Part shown: positions 8,765 through 17,343 of the stretch, one piece after another
Layout: every line of letters starts with the position of its first letter
Numbering within the stretch: position 1 is the stretch's first letter
NCBI GenBank assembly: GCA_004210455.1
Contig: SEFA01000014.1
Location: forward strand, 62,001 to 126,000
DNA: 64,000 bases
Reading direction: 5' to 3'
Source: Rubrivivax sp.
GTDB taxonomy: Bacteria > Pseudomonadota > Gammaproteobacteria > Burkholderiales > Burkholderiaceae_C
Translations under genes and position numbers: made by a program
Notes under the pieces: generated by a model
The model's input: only the letters and a program-made list of their open reading frames with translations
Databases searched by the model: none
What the model was told of the DNA's origin: nothing

Positions 8765-9457
8765 ATGCTCGGCACCCACGACCTCGGCCTCTTCATCGCC
8801 TCCGGCCTGCTGCTCAACATGACGCCGGGGCCGGACTCGCTGCTGATCATGGCGCGCAGCGCCACGCAGGGCTTCCGCGCCGGCTCGGCCGCGGCGTTGG
8901 GCATAGGCGCCGGCACCTGCGTCCACATCCTGGCCGCGGCGCTGGGACTGTCGGCGCTGCTGTCCGCGTCGACGGCGGCATTCACCGTGGTGAAGCTGCT
9001 CGGCGCGGCCTACCTGGTCTATCTGGGGATCGGGCTGCTGTTCAAGCGCCGCGGCGCGGAGGACGCGGCCGATGAACGCCCCGGGAGCCGGGCAGAGGGG
9101 GAACGCCGGCAGGCCGTCCCGCCCGCGCCGCCTGCGGCCCCGCTGCGGAAGATCTTCGCGCAGGGTTTCCTCACCAACGTGCTGAATCCCAAGGTCGGGC
9201 TGTTCTTCCTGGCCTTCGTTCCCCAATTCATTGCCGCCGATGCGCCGAGCAAGGCAGCGGCGTTCCTGTTCCTCGGCGCCGTCTTCAACGTGAACGGAAT
9301 GCTGTGGTGTCATCTGCTCGCCTGGTCGAGCGCCGTCGCGGGCGCTCGCGCACGTGGGCAGGGATGGGCGCGCACGCTCGGCTCATGGCTCAACCGCGGC
9401 ATCGGCGCGCTGTTCCTCGCCTTCGGCGTGCGACTGGCGATGGCGGAGATGGCTTAA
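8765..9457 (+). CDS. LysE/RhtB-family exporter
   Basis: Inner-membrane exporter of the LysE/RhtB family, whose members export amino acids or related small metabolites. The 230-residue product has about six hydrophobic segments and the family motif NMTPGPDSLLIMARSATQGFRAG near the N-terminus, plus FLTNVLNPKVGLFFLAFVPQF in the second half. A hydrophilic stretch rich in charged and proline residues (about residues 97-125) separates the two halves and is longer than usual. The ATG at 8765 is preferred because GGGAG lies about 9 bases upstream; an in-frame ATG at 8735 is possible. The substrate is not predictable. Confidence 0.85.
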   Translation: MLGTHDLGLFIASGLLLNMTPGPDSLLIMARSATQGFRAGSAAALGIGAGTCVHILAAALGLSALLSASTAAFTVVKLLGAAYLVYLGIGLLFKRRGAEDAADERPGSRAEGERRQAVPPAPPAAPLRKIFAQGFLTNVLNPKVGLFFLAFVPQFIAADAPSKAAAFLFLGAVFNVNGMLWCHLLAWSSAVAGARARGQGWARTLGSWLNRGIGALFLAFGVRLAMAEMA

Positions 9458-9536
9458 GCGCCTGCCCCGTGCGCGTGGCGTTCGGTTTGTCCGAACGGCG
9501 CCTGCGGGTTTTCCATCGCGGGAGTAGGCTCCCGCC

Positions 9537-10880
9537 ATGACTGCCAAGACCCCACCCCTTTCCGGCGGCTCGACGCCGGCGTCCGGCGTTCCCGGGCATT
9601 ACACGGCGCACGAGAAACGTGACCGCATCTTCGCCATCGTCGGCGCGTCGTCCGGCAACCTGGTCGAGTGGTTCGACTTCTACGTCTACGCCTTCACCTC
9701 GATCTACTTCGCGCATGCCTTCTTCCCGAAGGGCGATCCCACGGTCCAACTGCTGAACACGGCGGGTGTGTTCGCCGCCGGTTTCTTGATGCGTCCGATC
9801 GGTGGCTGGCTGTTCGGCCGGATCGCCGACCGCAAGGGCCGCAAGACGGCCATGATGATCTCGGTGCTGATGATGTGCGGCGGCTCGCTGGCCATCGCCT
9901 GCATGCCGACCTACGACAGCATCGGCGTCCTGGCGCCAGCGCTGCTGCTGGCGGCGCGCCTGTTCCAGGGGCTGTCCGTCGGCGGCGAATACGGCACCAG
10001 CGCCACCTACATGAGCGAGGTCGCGCTGCGCGGGCAGCGCGGGTTCTACGCGTCGTTCCAGTACGTGACGCTGATCGGCGGCCAGCTGCTGGCGGTGCTG
10101 GTCGTGGCGATCCTGGAGCAGACGTTGACGGACGCGCAGATGCACGACTGGGGCTGGCGCATCCCGTTCGCGGCGGGCGCGGCGACGGCGGTGATCGCGT
10201 TCTACCTCCGCCGCTCGCTCGCCGAGACCGCGAAGGCCGAGCAGTTGGACCGCAAGGAATCGGGCTCGATGCGCGAGCTGTTCAGCAAGCACATGCGCTC
10301 GTTCCTGATCGTGCTTGGCTTCACTGCGGGCGGGTCGCTGGCGTTCTACACCTACACGACCTACATGCAGAAGTATCTGGTGCTGAGCGTGGGCATGGAC
10401 AAGAAGGTGGCGAGCACGGTGATGACGGCGGCGCTGTTCGTCTACATGTGCATGCAGCCGCTGTTCGGCGCCTTGTCGGACCGCATCGGCCGGCGCACGT
10501 CGATGCTGTGGTTCGGCCTCCTGGGAGCGGTGTGCACCTGGCCGATCCTGTCCGCGCTCAAGGGCGTGCAGGGCCCGTACGCGGCCTTCGGCCTGATCAT
10601 CGTGGCGATGGCGATCGTGTCGCTGTACACCTCGATCGGCGGACTGATCAAGGCGGAGATGTTCCCGCCCGAGATCCGCGCACTGGGCGTGGGCCTGTCG
10701 TACGCGATCGGCAACGCGATCTTCGGCGGCTCGGCGGAGTTCGTCGCGCTCAGCCTCAAGTCCGCCAACGTCGAGAGCGCGTTCTACGTCTACGTCTCGG
10801 TGATGTGCTTCTTCGCGTTCCTCGTCTGCTTCCTCATCCCCGACCTGCGCAAGCATGGTCATCTGAACGAGGTGCATTGA
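9537..10880 (+). CDS. MFS transporter, metabolite:H+ symporter (KgtP-like)
   Basis: Twelve-helix major facilitator of 447 residues, belonging to the metabolite:proton symporter branch that includes the alpha-ketoglutarate permease KgtP and the osmolyte carrier ProP. Evidence: [18 protein letters not shown] in helix 1, [18 protein letters not shown] around the loop between helices 2 and 3, [20 protein letters not shown], and [13 protein letters not shown] in the second half. A 2-oxoacid or dicarboxylate is the likely substrate. It starts 79 bases after the LysE-type gene and converges with the SulP gene, whose stop is 6 bases away, with no obvious hairpin between them. Confidence 0.88.
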   Translation: MTAKTPPLSGGSTPASGVPGHYTAHEKRDRIFAIVGASSGNLVEWFDFYVYAFTSIYFAHAFFPKGDPTVQLLNTAGVFAAGFLMRPIGGWLFGRIADRKGRKTAMMISVLMMCGGSLAIACMPTYDSIGVLAPALLLAARLFQGLSVGGEYGTSATYMSEVALRGQRGFYASFQYVTLIGGQLLAVLVVAILEQTLTDAQMHDWGWRIPFAAGAATAVIAFYLRRSLAETAKAEQLDRKESGSMRELFSKHMRSFLIVLGFTAGGSLAFYTYTTYMQKYLVLSVGMDKKVASTVMTAALFVYMCMQPLFGALSDRIGRRTSMLWFGLLGAVCTWPILSALKGVQGPYAAFGLIIVAMAIVSLYTSIGGLIKAEMFPPEIRALGVGLSYAIGNAIFGGSAEFVALSLKSANVESAFYVYVSVMCFFAFLVCFLIPDLRKHGHLNEVH

Positions 10881-10886
10881 GCCGCT

Positions 10887-12530
10887 TCAGCCTGGATCGC
10901 TCATCCCCAGGTGATGCGACAGGTACATCTTCCCGCGGAACCACGATTCCCATCCGCTGGCCTTGAGGCGGTCCAGCACCGGTCCCTTGACCTCGCTGAG
11001 GTCGAGGCGCCGGCCCTGGCGCTCGAGCGTCTCATGCAACTCTTTCAGCGCGCTGAGGCCGCTGAAGTCGATGGTGTTCACCGGCGACATCTGCAGCAGG
11101 ACGCGCCGTGTGGTCGGGTGCGTGTCGAGGTGGGCCTGGACGACGTCGGCGAGGCTGCGGCCGTTGAGGAACAGCAGGCTCTCGTCGATGCGCAGGCCGA
11201 GGACCCCGGGATCGAGCTCGACATGGTGGCGCTCGACGTTGCGGTAGTGCTCGGTGCCCGGGATGCGGCCGATCAGCGCGACGTGCGGCCGGGCGCTGCG
11301 CTGCAGCAGCAGCGCGATCGCGCTGGCCACGCCCAGGCCCAGGGCCGCGGTGATGCCGACGAAGATCACCAGCAGCGTCACCGCCGTCATGAGCAGCGCC
11401 TCGGCGCGGTCGTAGCGCCAGGCGTCGGCGTAGGGGCCGAACTTCAGCCCGGACAACACCGCGACCATGATGCTGGCCGCGAGCACCGGTTTGGGCACCC
11501 AGGCCAGCAGCGGCGACAGCGTCAGCAGCACCAGCCCCATCATCGCGGCGACGAAGACGCCGGTCATGCGCGTGCGGCTGCCGGCGTCGCTCATCAGCAC
11601 GCTGCGCGAGAAGCTCGCGGCGGCCGGCATGCCGCCGGAGATGGCCGCCGCCAGGTTGGCCACGGACAGACCCATCAGCTCGCGCCGCGCGTCCACGCGC
11701 TGCCCGACGCGGCGCGCCAGCGATTCCGCCACGGCCAGGCTGGACACATAGCCGAGCAGTCCGATCAACGCGGCGCCGGGGAGCATCGCGGTCCAGAGTT
11801 CGGCATCGAGCCGCGGCATCGTGAACACCAGCGCCAGCGGGGGCAGTTCGCCGACGCGCGGCAGGCCTGGAGGATCCCAGCCCCACGCGACACCGATCCC
11901 GACGAGCAGCACCGCCAGCGGCGCGATGCGTGAGACCAGGCCCTTGGGCAGCCGTCGCACCGCGACGAGCGCGAGCAGCGACACCACGCCGAACAGCGCC
12001 GCGACGCCGCGCCAGTCGAAGCCGTGCGCCGACATCGAATGCCACAGGTCCGGCAGCGTGCCGCCGGTCGCCGTCGATCCGATCAGCACCGGCAGCTGGC
12101 TCGCGGCGATGGCGATCGTCGCGCCGGACTCGAAGCCGTGCAGCACCGGCACCGACAGCAGCGCGGCCAGCGCGTGCAGCCGCAGCAAGGCCGCCGCGCC
12201 GAGGAACAGGCCGACCTCGGCGGACAGCACCAGCGCGGCCTCGCTCGGACTGACGCCGGCGGGCGCGAGCTGCAGCGTCTGCATGATCATCAGCGCCAGC
12301 ACCGCCACCGGGCCGATGTTGAGGAAGGGACTGGAACCGAGCGCCGCGTAGAAGAGCGGCGGCAGCAGGCTGGCATAGAGGCCCACCTGCGGCGGCAGAC
12401 CCGCGAGCATCGCGTAGGCCAGGCTCTGGGGAATCAGGAGGACGCTCACCACCACGGCGGCGACGAGATCGTCGCGCAAGGCATCGCGCAGATAGGGCCG
12501 GAAGGCGGCGAGGGAGGGCAGCATCGGCAT
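10887..12530 (-). CDS. SulP-family anion permease with STAS domain
   Basis: Inner-membrane anion transporter (sulfate, bicarbonate or organic acid) of 547 residues. The N-terminal signature SLAYAMLAGLPPQVGLYASLLPPLFYAALGSS is clear, followed by 10-12 membrane segments (about residues 20-410) and a cytoplasmic STAS domain at about 430-540 (LLFLNGRSLADVV, then TIDFSGLSALKELHETLERQG). It is preceded in the same direction by an aldose-epimerase-fold gene with a 48-base gap, so the two are probably co-transcribed. Two in-frame ATGs (12530 and 12524) are possible starts. Confidence 0.9.
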   Translation of the reverse strand: MPMLPSLAAFRPYLRDALRDDLVAAVVVSVLLIPQSLAYAMLAGLPPQVGLYASLLPPLFYAALGSSPFLNIGPVAVLALMIMQTLQLAPAGVSPSEAALVLSAEVGLFLGAAALLRLHALAALLSVPVLHGFESGATIAIAASQLPVLIGSTATGGTLPDLWHSMSAHGFDWRGVAALFGVVSLLALVAVRRLPKGLVSRIAPLAVLLVGIGVAWGWDPPGLPRVGELPPLALVFTMPRLDAELWTAMLPGAALIGLLGYVSSLAVAESLARRVGQRVDARRELMGLSVANLAAAISGGMPAAASFSRSVLMSDAGSRTRMTGVFVAAMMGLVLLTLSPLLAWVPKPVLAASIMVAVLSGLKFGPYADAWRYDRAEALLMTAVTLLVIFVGITAALGLGVASAIALLLQRSARPHVALIGRIPGTEHYRNVERHHVELDPGVLGLRIDESLLFLNGRSLADVVQAHLDTHPTTRRVLLQMSPVNTIDFSGLSALKELHETLERQGRRLDLSEVKGPVLDRLKASGWESWFRGKMYLSHHLGMSDPG

Positions 12531-12578
12531 GAGGGGAAGCCGCGGGAGCAGCGCGCGGCAGTATAGGTGGCGCTCTCC

Positions 12579-13373
12579 TCATAGGATTGGCGACCCCGAC
12601 GGGTTGTCCGGCGGCACGCGCGGCAACGGCGGCGTGCGCGGCACCAGCAGGTCGATCGACACGTTGAGCGTGAGCTCCTCGCCCCGGGCGAGCGGCACCA
12701 GGCGCGGCCAGTCCGGCGTCATCAGCCCGACCTGGACCGACGACCGCGTCGCATGGCGCGAGAAGCTCAGCGTGTCGAGCGGCGCTTCCCCGCGCAGCAG
12801 CACGATGCGCCCGCCGGCCCCGCTCAGCGACGCGATGCCGCACCAGGGATCGCGCCGCTCCACGTGATCGCGGCCGGACAGCTTCACCACGTCGAGCGAG
12901 TCGTCCAGCCACGCGGCGTCGGCGAAGTCGTCCGGGAAGTGCAGCAGCCAGCCCAGGCGGGCCGGCATCGGCATGCGGCTCAGGTTGCGCACCGACAGGC
13001 TCCAGTCGAGCCGGTGCTCGTCCAGCCGCAGCGTCTGGCTCGCCTGGAGGCCCCAGGACCCCGGGGACGGGCTGCGGGGATGCAGCATCAGCGTGATCGC
13101 GTCGGGCGACTGCTGCGTGATGCGCCAGGGTTCGTCGAAGGCGGCGGGATCCGGGACCAGGTGTCCCATCTCCTCGGGCACCACGGACGGGGGCGCCAAC
13201 CTCACGGCGCCGCCGCCGACCAGCTGGGTGCGTTCGATCAGCAGCGGGCGCAGCCACGGCTCGCGTCCGCCAGGACCGCTCTGCCCCAGCCAGCGCAAGC
13301 GCCCGCCTCGATCCGCCGCGACCGCCGCGCGCCAGCGCCCCGATTTCAGTTCGACCATTTGAACCACCTGCAT
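12579..13373 (-). CDS. Aldose 1-epimerase-fold protein
   Basis: 264-residue protein that reads like a galactose-mutarotase-fold (aldose 1-epimerase-like) enzyme: beta-rich, with an N-terminal part VELKSGRWRAAVAADRGGRLRWLG (the usual opening strand set with GGR), LRLDEHRLDWSLSVRNLSRMPMPARLGWLLHFP in the middle and a C-terminal jelly-roll-like end. I cannot confirm the catalytic His/Glu pair, so enzymatic activity is uncertain and a carbohydrate-binding role is possible. It lies directly upstream of the SulP gene in the same direction. The ATG at 13373 is used; the internal Met (MVELKSG) at 13358 is an alternative. Confidence 0.55.
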   Translation of the reverse strand: MQVVQMVELKSGRWRAAVAADRGGRLRWLGQSGPGGREPWLRPLLIERTQLVGGGAVRLAPPSVVPEEMGHLVPDPAAFDEPWRITQQSPDAITLMLHPRSPSPGSWGLQASQTLRLDEHRLDWSLSVRNLSRMPMPARLGWLLHFPDDFADAAWLDDSLDVVKLSGRDHVERRDPWCGIASLSGAGGRIVLLRGEAPLDTLSFSRHATRSSVQVGLMTPDWPRLVPLARGEELTLNVSIDLLVPRTPPLPRVPPDNPSGSPIL

Positions 13374-13543
13374 CCCCCATGTCCGAAAGCGGCGGAGTCT
13401 GCGCGCCGCGAATGGGGCTCGGGTCTACCGAAAGAGAGGTGGATGCTCGTCAGTCTGATGCGTCGAGGTGAGCCCACTGCAAGGCTTTGCGAAGGTGCCT
13501 CCGGGAGCCCTCCCGCCGCCCTGCCGCGGCCGCCCTGCCCGGG

Positions 13544-14683
13544 CTAGGCGGCGGCGATCAGCGCCGCGATGCGCTCGTCCGACAGGCGGATCGGCGACGC
13601 ATGCGAGGGCAGCAGGGCGACCACGGCGTGGTCCTCGCGGCTGCTGTCGCGCAGCACCGGCGTCTGGCGGGGCTCGCCGTTGGCGTTGGTCAAGGCCGAC
13701 ACCATCGGACGGTGCGCCTTGTCGCCGTTGCGCACCACCAGCCCGACCTCGCCGCTGGCCAGCCGCACCAGGCTGCCCGGCGGGAAGATGCCGAAGGACT
13801 TGATCAGCGCCGCCGCCAGCGGGCTCTGCGCGGCCATCTGGTGGAGTTCCTTTCCCGCCTGCGCCGCGCTCATCGCCGGCCGGTTCGCGCGGGCGCTCAA
13901 GCGGGCGGTGTAGATGTCGGCGTAACGCAGCATCTCGGCCAGTTCGCCGATGTCGCCGACGCCATGGGGGTAGCCACGGCCGTCCGGCGTCTCGTGGTGC
14001 TGCAGCACGGCTTCCAGCCAGTCCGGATCGTCGATGCCGGCGGCGCTCAGCATCTCGACGCTGCGGATCGGATGCTCGTGGATGGCCTCGCGCTGCATCG
14101 CCGTCAGCGGCGACACCTGGCTGGACAGACGCGCCTGCAGGTCCAGCATGCCCAGGTTCATCGTCAGCGCGGCCTGGAAGGCCCGACGCTGATCGTCCGG
14201 GCCCCAGCCCAGATAACGGGCGGCCGCCTGGCACGCGGTGGCCGCGTGCAAGGAATGCGTAACGCCGTAATGGCCGCTGGTGGATTCAGGTTGGCGCACC
14301 ACCTGCGAGAGTGCGACCTCGGGCGAGCTGTCGATCAAGGACAGCATCAGCGCCGTGGCGCCATCGAGCGCCTCCGCCATGCGCTCGGGCGGGGCCGACA
14401 GCGCATTGCGCACCTCCTGCTGGCTGCGACCCCACTCCTCCGACAGGCGCTCGCGGAGGTACGCGGCGGAGCGCGTCGGTGCCGGCGTCTGCCGTGCCGA
14501 TTCGGCGAGCTCGCTTGCGTCGACCAGCGCCCCGCGGCGCATCAGCGCGCTGAGCTGCGCCTCGTCGGCGATCACCTGCCCGCGTGCGAGCAGCAGCGTC
14601 CGGTCGGTATCGCGCACGCTGAAGGCGAGCGGTTGACCGAGGACGATGCGGTTCTTGACCGATGACAGTGAACAGACACGCAT
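13544..14683 (-). CDS. HD-GYP domain protein with degenerate HD motif
   Basis: 379-residue protein of the HD-GYP class; active members hydrolyse cyclic di-GMP. The GYP motif is intact (HHETPDGRGYP, residues 229-239), and so are the first histidines (HSLHAATA, about 143-146), HEHPIRSVEML and the later ADIYTARLSARANRPAMS. However, the HD pair itself, expected at about 175-176 in a context like LLHDIGK, reads ALTMNLGMLD, so the two metal ligands that name the family are absent. A catalytically inactive sensor or adaptor is therefore more likely than a phosphodiesterase. It appears to be a single-gene unit. Confidence 0.8.
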   Translation of the reverse strand: MRVCSLSSVKNRIVLGQPLAFSVRDTDRTLLLARGQVIADEAQLSALMRRGALVDASELAESARQTPAPTRSAAYLRERLSEEWGRSQQEVRNALSAPPERMAEALDGATALMLSLIDSSPEVALSQVVRQPESTSGHYGVTHSLHAATACQAAARYLGWGPDDQRRAFQAALTMNLGMLDLQARLSSQVSPLTAMQREAIHEHPIRSVEMLSAAGIDDPDWLEAVLQHHETPDGRGYPHGVGDIGELAEMLRYADIYTARLSARANRPAMSAAQAGKELHQMAAQSPLAAALIKSFGIFPPGSLVRLASGEVGLVVRNGDKAHRPMVSALTNANGEPRQTPVLRDSSREDHAVVALLPSHASPIRLSDERIAALIAAA

Positions 14684-14837
14684 GAGCGACGTGGGGGAGC
14701 GGAAGTTGAGCCGGCCGCGCGCTTCATGTGCTGAAGTTGTAACGCGGGCGGCCGCACTCTACATCGTCCGTTCAAGCCTCGGACTGAACCGTCCGGGCTC
14801 CCCCGGCCTCCGCCCGGGACTGCCGACGCCTACTCCG

Positions 14838-15722
14838 TCACGGAAAGACGGCCTTGATCTCGGCCGCGACCTGGGACGCGAACTCGTCCAGCACGAAGTG
14901 ACCCCCGTCCAGCCAGACCAGCTTCGCGTCGGGCAGATCGTTCAGGTAGGCACGCGCACCGGGCGGAATGAAGATCGGATCGTTCTTCCCCCAGACGATC
15001 AGCGTCTTCGGGCGATGACGGCGGAAGGCGGCCTGCCAGTCCGGATAGCGCGCGACGTTGGTCTTGTAGTTCTCCAGCAGGTCGACGTTGACGTCCTGGA
15101 TGCCGGGCCGGTCCAGCAGCGCCTGGTCGACGATCCAGTGGTCCGGGTCGATCAGCTCGGGGTCCTTCACGCCGACCAGCCAATGCCACTTCGTGCCGGC
15201 CATGGTGACGAGCTGGCGCGCAGGCGCTTCGCTCTCCGGCGTGCGCGCCGACCACAGCGGACCGAACACTGTCTTGGCCTCGTCGCCCACGCCTTCCAGG
15301 TAGGCATTGGCGTTCTGGATGATGAAGCCCGTCACCTGCTCCGGCCGTTGCTGGAACAGCCGGAACCCGATCGGGCCGCCGTAGTCCTGCATGTAGAGCG
15401 TGTACGCGCTCAGTGCCAGCGCATCGACGAGGCCGGCCACGTGCGCGGCCAGGTGGTCGAAGGTGTAGGCGAAGTCCTTGCGATCCGGCGCGTCCGAGTG
15501 ACCGAAGCCGATGTAGTCCGGCGCGATCACGTGGAAGCGGTCGGCCAGCAGCGGGATCAGCGGATTGAACATCCGGCTGCTGGTCGGCAGGCCGTGCAGC
15601 AGCAGCAGGGTCGGGGCGGTCGGATCGCCGGCCTCGCGGTAGAACACCTGCCGGCCGAGGACGGTCGCGGTGCGATGGCGGATGCTGGCGTGGTCGGCGG
15701 TGGTGGTGGTGGGGGTGCTCAT
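14838..15722 (-). CDS. Alpha/beta hydrolase, haloalkane dehalogenase/epoxide hydrolase-like
   Basis: 294-residue alpha/beta-fold hydrolase. The oxyanion-hole motif LLLLHGLPTSS is followed by the nucleophile elbow YMQDYGGP, where the nucleophile is aspartate, as in haloalkane dehalogenases and epoxide hydrolases rather than serine esterases. The acid is probably the Asp in WGKNDPIF and the base the His in DGGHFVLDE. The start at 15722 gives MSTPTTTTADHAS; the frame upstream runs into the divergent LysR promoter. The LysR gene starting 154 bases away on the other strand is the probable regulator. The substrate is unknown. Confidence 0.85.
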   Translation of the reverse strand: MSTPTTTTADHASIRHRTATVLGRQVFYREAGDPTAPTLLLLHGLPTSSRMFNPLIPLLADRFHVIAPDYIGFGHSDAPDRKDFAYTFDHLAAHVAGLVDALALSAYTLYMQDYGGPIGFRLFQQRPEQVTGFIIQNANAYLEGVGDEAKTVFGPLWSARTPESEAPARQLVTMAGTKWHWLVGVKDPELIDPDHWIVDQALLDRPGIQDVNVDLLENYKTNVARYPDWQAAFRRHRPKTLIVWGKNDPIFIPPGARAYLNDLPDAKLVWLDGGHFVLDEFASQVAAEIKAVFP

Positions 15723-15876
15723 GACGGGTTCCCTGGCGCCTTCCCCGGGTCGGTGACCCGCCTCGGAAAGCATGGGACGCAGTCTCGGCATTCCCGGATT
15801 CATCCGGAAGCCGTTAGGATCGAGATCGTCCCTCTCAAAATATGGGAGGTTTGAACTTCTGAGCGTCTGCACATCG

Positions 15877-16800
15877 ATGGATCGACTCGACGCAATGGCG
15901 ATGCTGATCGCCGCCGTGGAGGCCGGCAGCCTGTCGAAGGCGAGCCGACGGCTCGGACTGCCGCTGGCGACCGTCAGTCGGAAGGTGGCCGACCTGGAGA
16001 AGCACCTGCGCGCGACGCTGCTGATCCGCTCGGCCAAGGGACTGGAGCTGACCGACGCCGGACGGTCCTACGTCGAGGCGGCCAAGGCGATCCTGGACCA
16101 GCTCGACGAGGCCGAGCGCACTGCCGCCGGCGAGTACACCGAGCCGCGCGGCGACCTGGTCGTGACGGCGCCGACGATGTTCGGACGCCTGCATGTGCTG
16201 CCCACGGTCACGGGGTTCCTGGACGCCTTCCCTGAGATCGCCGTCGACCTCAAGTTCACCGACCGGGTCACGCATTTCCTCGATGACCAGATCGACGTCG
16301 CGCTGCGCATCGGCGAACTGCCGGACAGCAGCCTGGTGGCGACGCGGCTCGGCGAGTGCCGTCAGGTGCTCTGCGCCTCGCCGGCTTACCTGGCCAGCCA
16401 CGGCGCGCCGAGGACGCCGGACGAACTGCGCCGCCATCGCGTGGTGTCTTTCGGCAGCGTGTCCAGCGACGGCGCGTGGCCGTTCCGGCAGGACGGCGCG
16501 GTGGTCACGGGGACCTTCCGTTCGCGCCTCAGCGTCACGACCATCGATGCCGCCATCGACGCCGCGCGCGCCGGAGCCGGTCTGTCGCGGGTGCTGTCGT
16601 ACCAGGTGAACGACGACGTCCGCGCAGGTCGATTGCAGCTGGTGCTCGAGGACTTCGAAGCCGCGCCGCGGCCGGTGCACCTGGTGTACGCGCCGCGCAG
16701 CCAGAGTCGTCTGCCGCTGAAGCTGCGGGCGTTCATCGACTTCGCGGTGCCGAGGCTGCGCGAACGCCTCGTGCAGGCGGCGTTGCCGGCGAGGGCCTGA
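15877..16800 (+). CDS. LysR-family regulator divergent from the alpha/beta hydrolase
   Basis: 307-residue LysR regulator with an N-terminal winged helix (MDRLDAMAMLIAAVEAGSLS, recognition helix LGLPLATVSRKVADLEKHL) and an effector domain with LKFTDRVTHFLDDQIDVALRIGELPDSSLVATRLGECRQVL, typical of the DmlR/CrgA-like group. The ATG at 15877 gives the canonical start. It is divergent from the hydrolase, the usual arrangement for a LysR protein and its target; the 154-base spacer is where its binding sites should lie. It ends 7 bases before the end of the convergent MerR gene. Confidence 0.9.
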   Translation: MDRLDAMAMLIAAVEAGSLSKASRRLGLPLATVSRKVADLEKHLRATLLIRSAKGLELTDAGRSYVEAAKAILDQLDEAERTAAGEYTEPRGDLVVTAPTMFGRLHVLPTVTGFLDAFPEIAVDLKFTDRVTHFLDDQIDVALRIGELPDSSLVATRLGECRQVLCASPAYLASHGAPRTPDELRRHRVVSFGSVSSDGAWPFRQDGAVVTGTFRSRLSVTTIDAAIDAARAGAGLSRVLSYQVNDDVRAGRLQLVLEDFEAAPRPVHLVYAPRSQSRLPLKLRAFIDFAVPRLRERLVQAALPARA

Positions 16801-16807
16801 ACCCGCC

Positions 16808-17287
16808 TCAAGCCTTGCGGCCGAGCGGTGCGGGCGTGGGCGCCGGCGTCCGCACCGTGCCCTCCGGATGGCAGGCGCAGGCCTCGCCGTGCGCGGCGGA
16901 CACGAGCTCCTCGAGGATGCCGCAGGCATGGTGGTCGTGGTCCCGGTCGCAGCGCTTCTGCAGCGCGACCAGCTGAGCTTCCAGCGCCCGCATGCTCTGC
17001 AGCCGGGCGCGGACCTTGCCGAGCTGAGCGGCGACCAGCACGTCGACCTTCACCAGTGCCTCGGGATCGCGGGTCTCCAGGCTGTTCAGCAGCAGCGTGA
17101 CGTCCGCCAGCGACATGTCCAGCGCCCGGCAATGCCGGATGAAGGCCAGCCGCTCCAGATGGGCATGCGCGTAGTCGCGGTAGCCGTTCCCGCTCCGCGC
17201 GGGCGGGGGCAGCAGGCCGCTCTTCTCGTAGAAGCGGATGGTCTCGATGTCCACGCCGGTGGACTTGCTCAGTTCGCCGATTCGCAT
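16808..17287 (-). CDS. cadR: MerR-family heavy-metal regulator (CadR/PbrR-like)
   Basis: 159-residue MerR regulator, probably sensing Cd(II), Pb(II) or Zn(II) and activating the divergent P-type ATPase gene. The DNA-binding domain MRIGELSKSTGVDIETIRFY is canonical. Of the metal-ligand cysteines known in CadR/PbrR, the two C-terminal ones seem present (C113 and C122, separated by RDHDHHA), but the one near position 77 is missing: the segment reads RDPEALVKVDVL. The C-terminal tail adds HGEACACH, with further Cys and His. The changed ligand set could alter metal preference. The operator lies at 17309-17329 between this gene and cadA. Confidence 0.88.
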   Translation of the reverse strand: MRIGELSKSTGVDIETIRFYEKSGLLPPPARSGNGYRDYAHAHLERLAFIRHCRALDMSLADVTLLLNSLETRDPEALVKVDVLVAAQLGKVRARLQSMRALEAQLVALQKRCDRDHDHHACGILEELVSAAHGEACACHPEGTVRTPAPTPAPLGRKA

Positions 17288-17305
17288 GCCGGTCAGGATA
17301 GCCGC

Positions 17306-17331
17306 TTGACCTTGGAGCGGCTACAGACTAT
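17306..17331 (+). promoter_or_regulatory. MerR-type operator/promoter of cadA
   Basis: The -35 box TTGACC is at 17306-17311. It overlaps ACCTTGGAGCGGCTACAGACT (17309-17329, given here only to show likeness to the CadR/PbrR class with its central GGCTACAG). The -10 is not clear; TATCCA (17329-17334) or the next few bases would fit a 17-20-base spacer. Either choice puts the transcription start within a few bases of the cadA ATG at 17344. Confidence 0.65.
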
Positions 17332-17343
17332 CCAATCGACCCC

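Noticed and set aside
15830-15850. CCTC...GAGG as LysR binding site
   Set aside because: Only four bases per arm in a GC-rich spacer; not enough to call a site.
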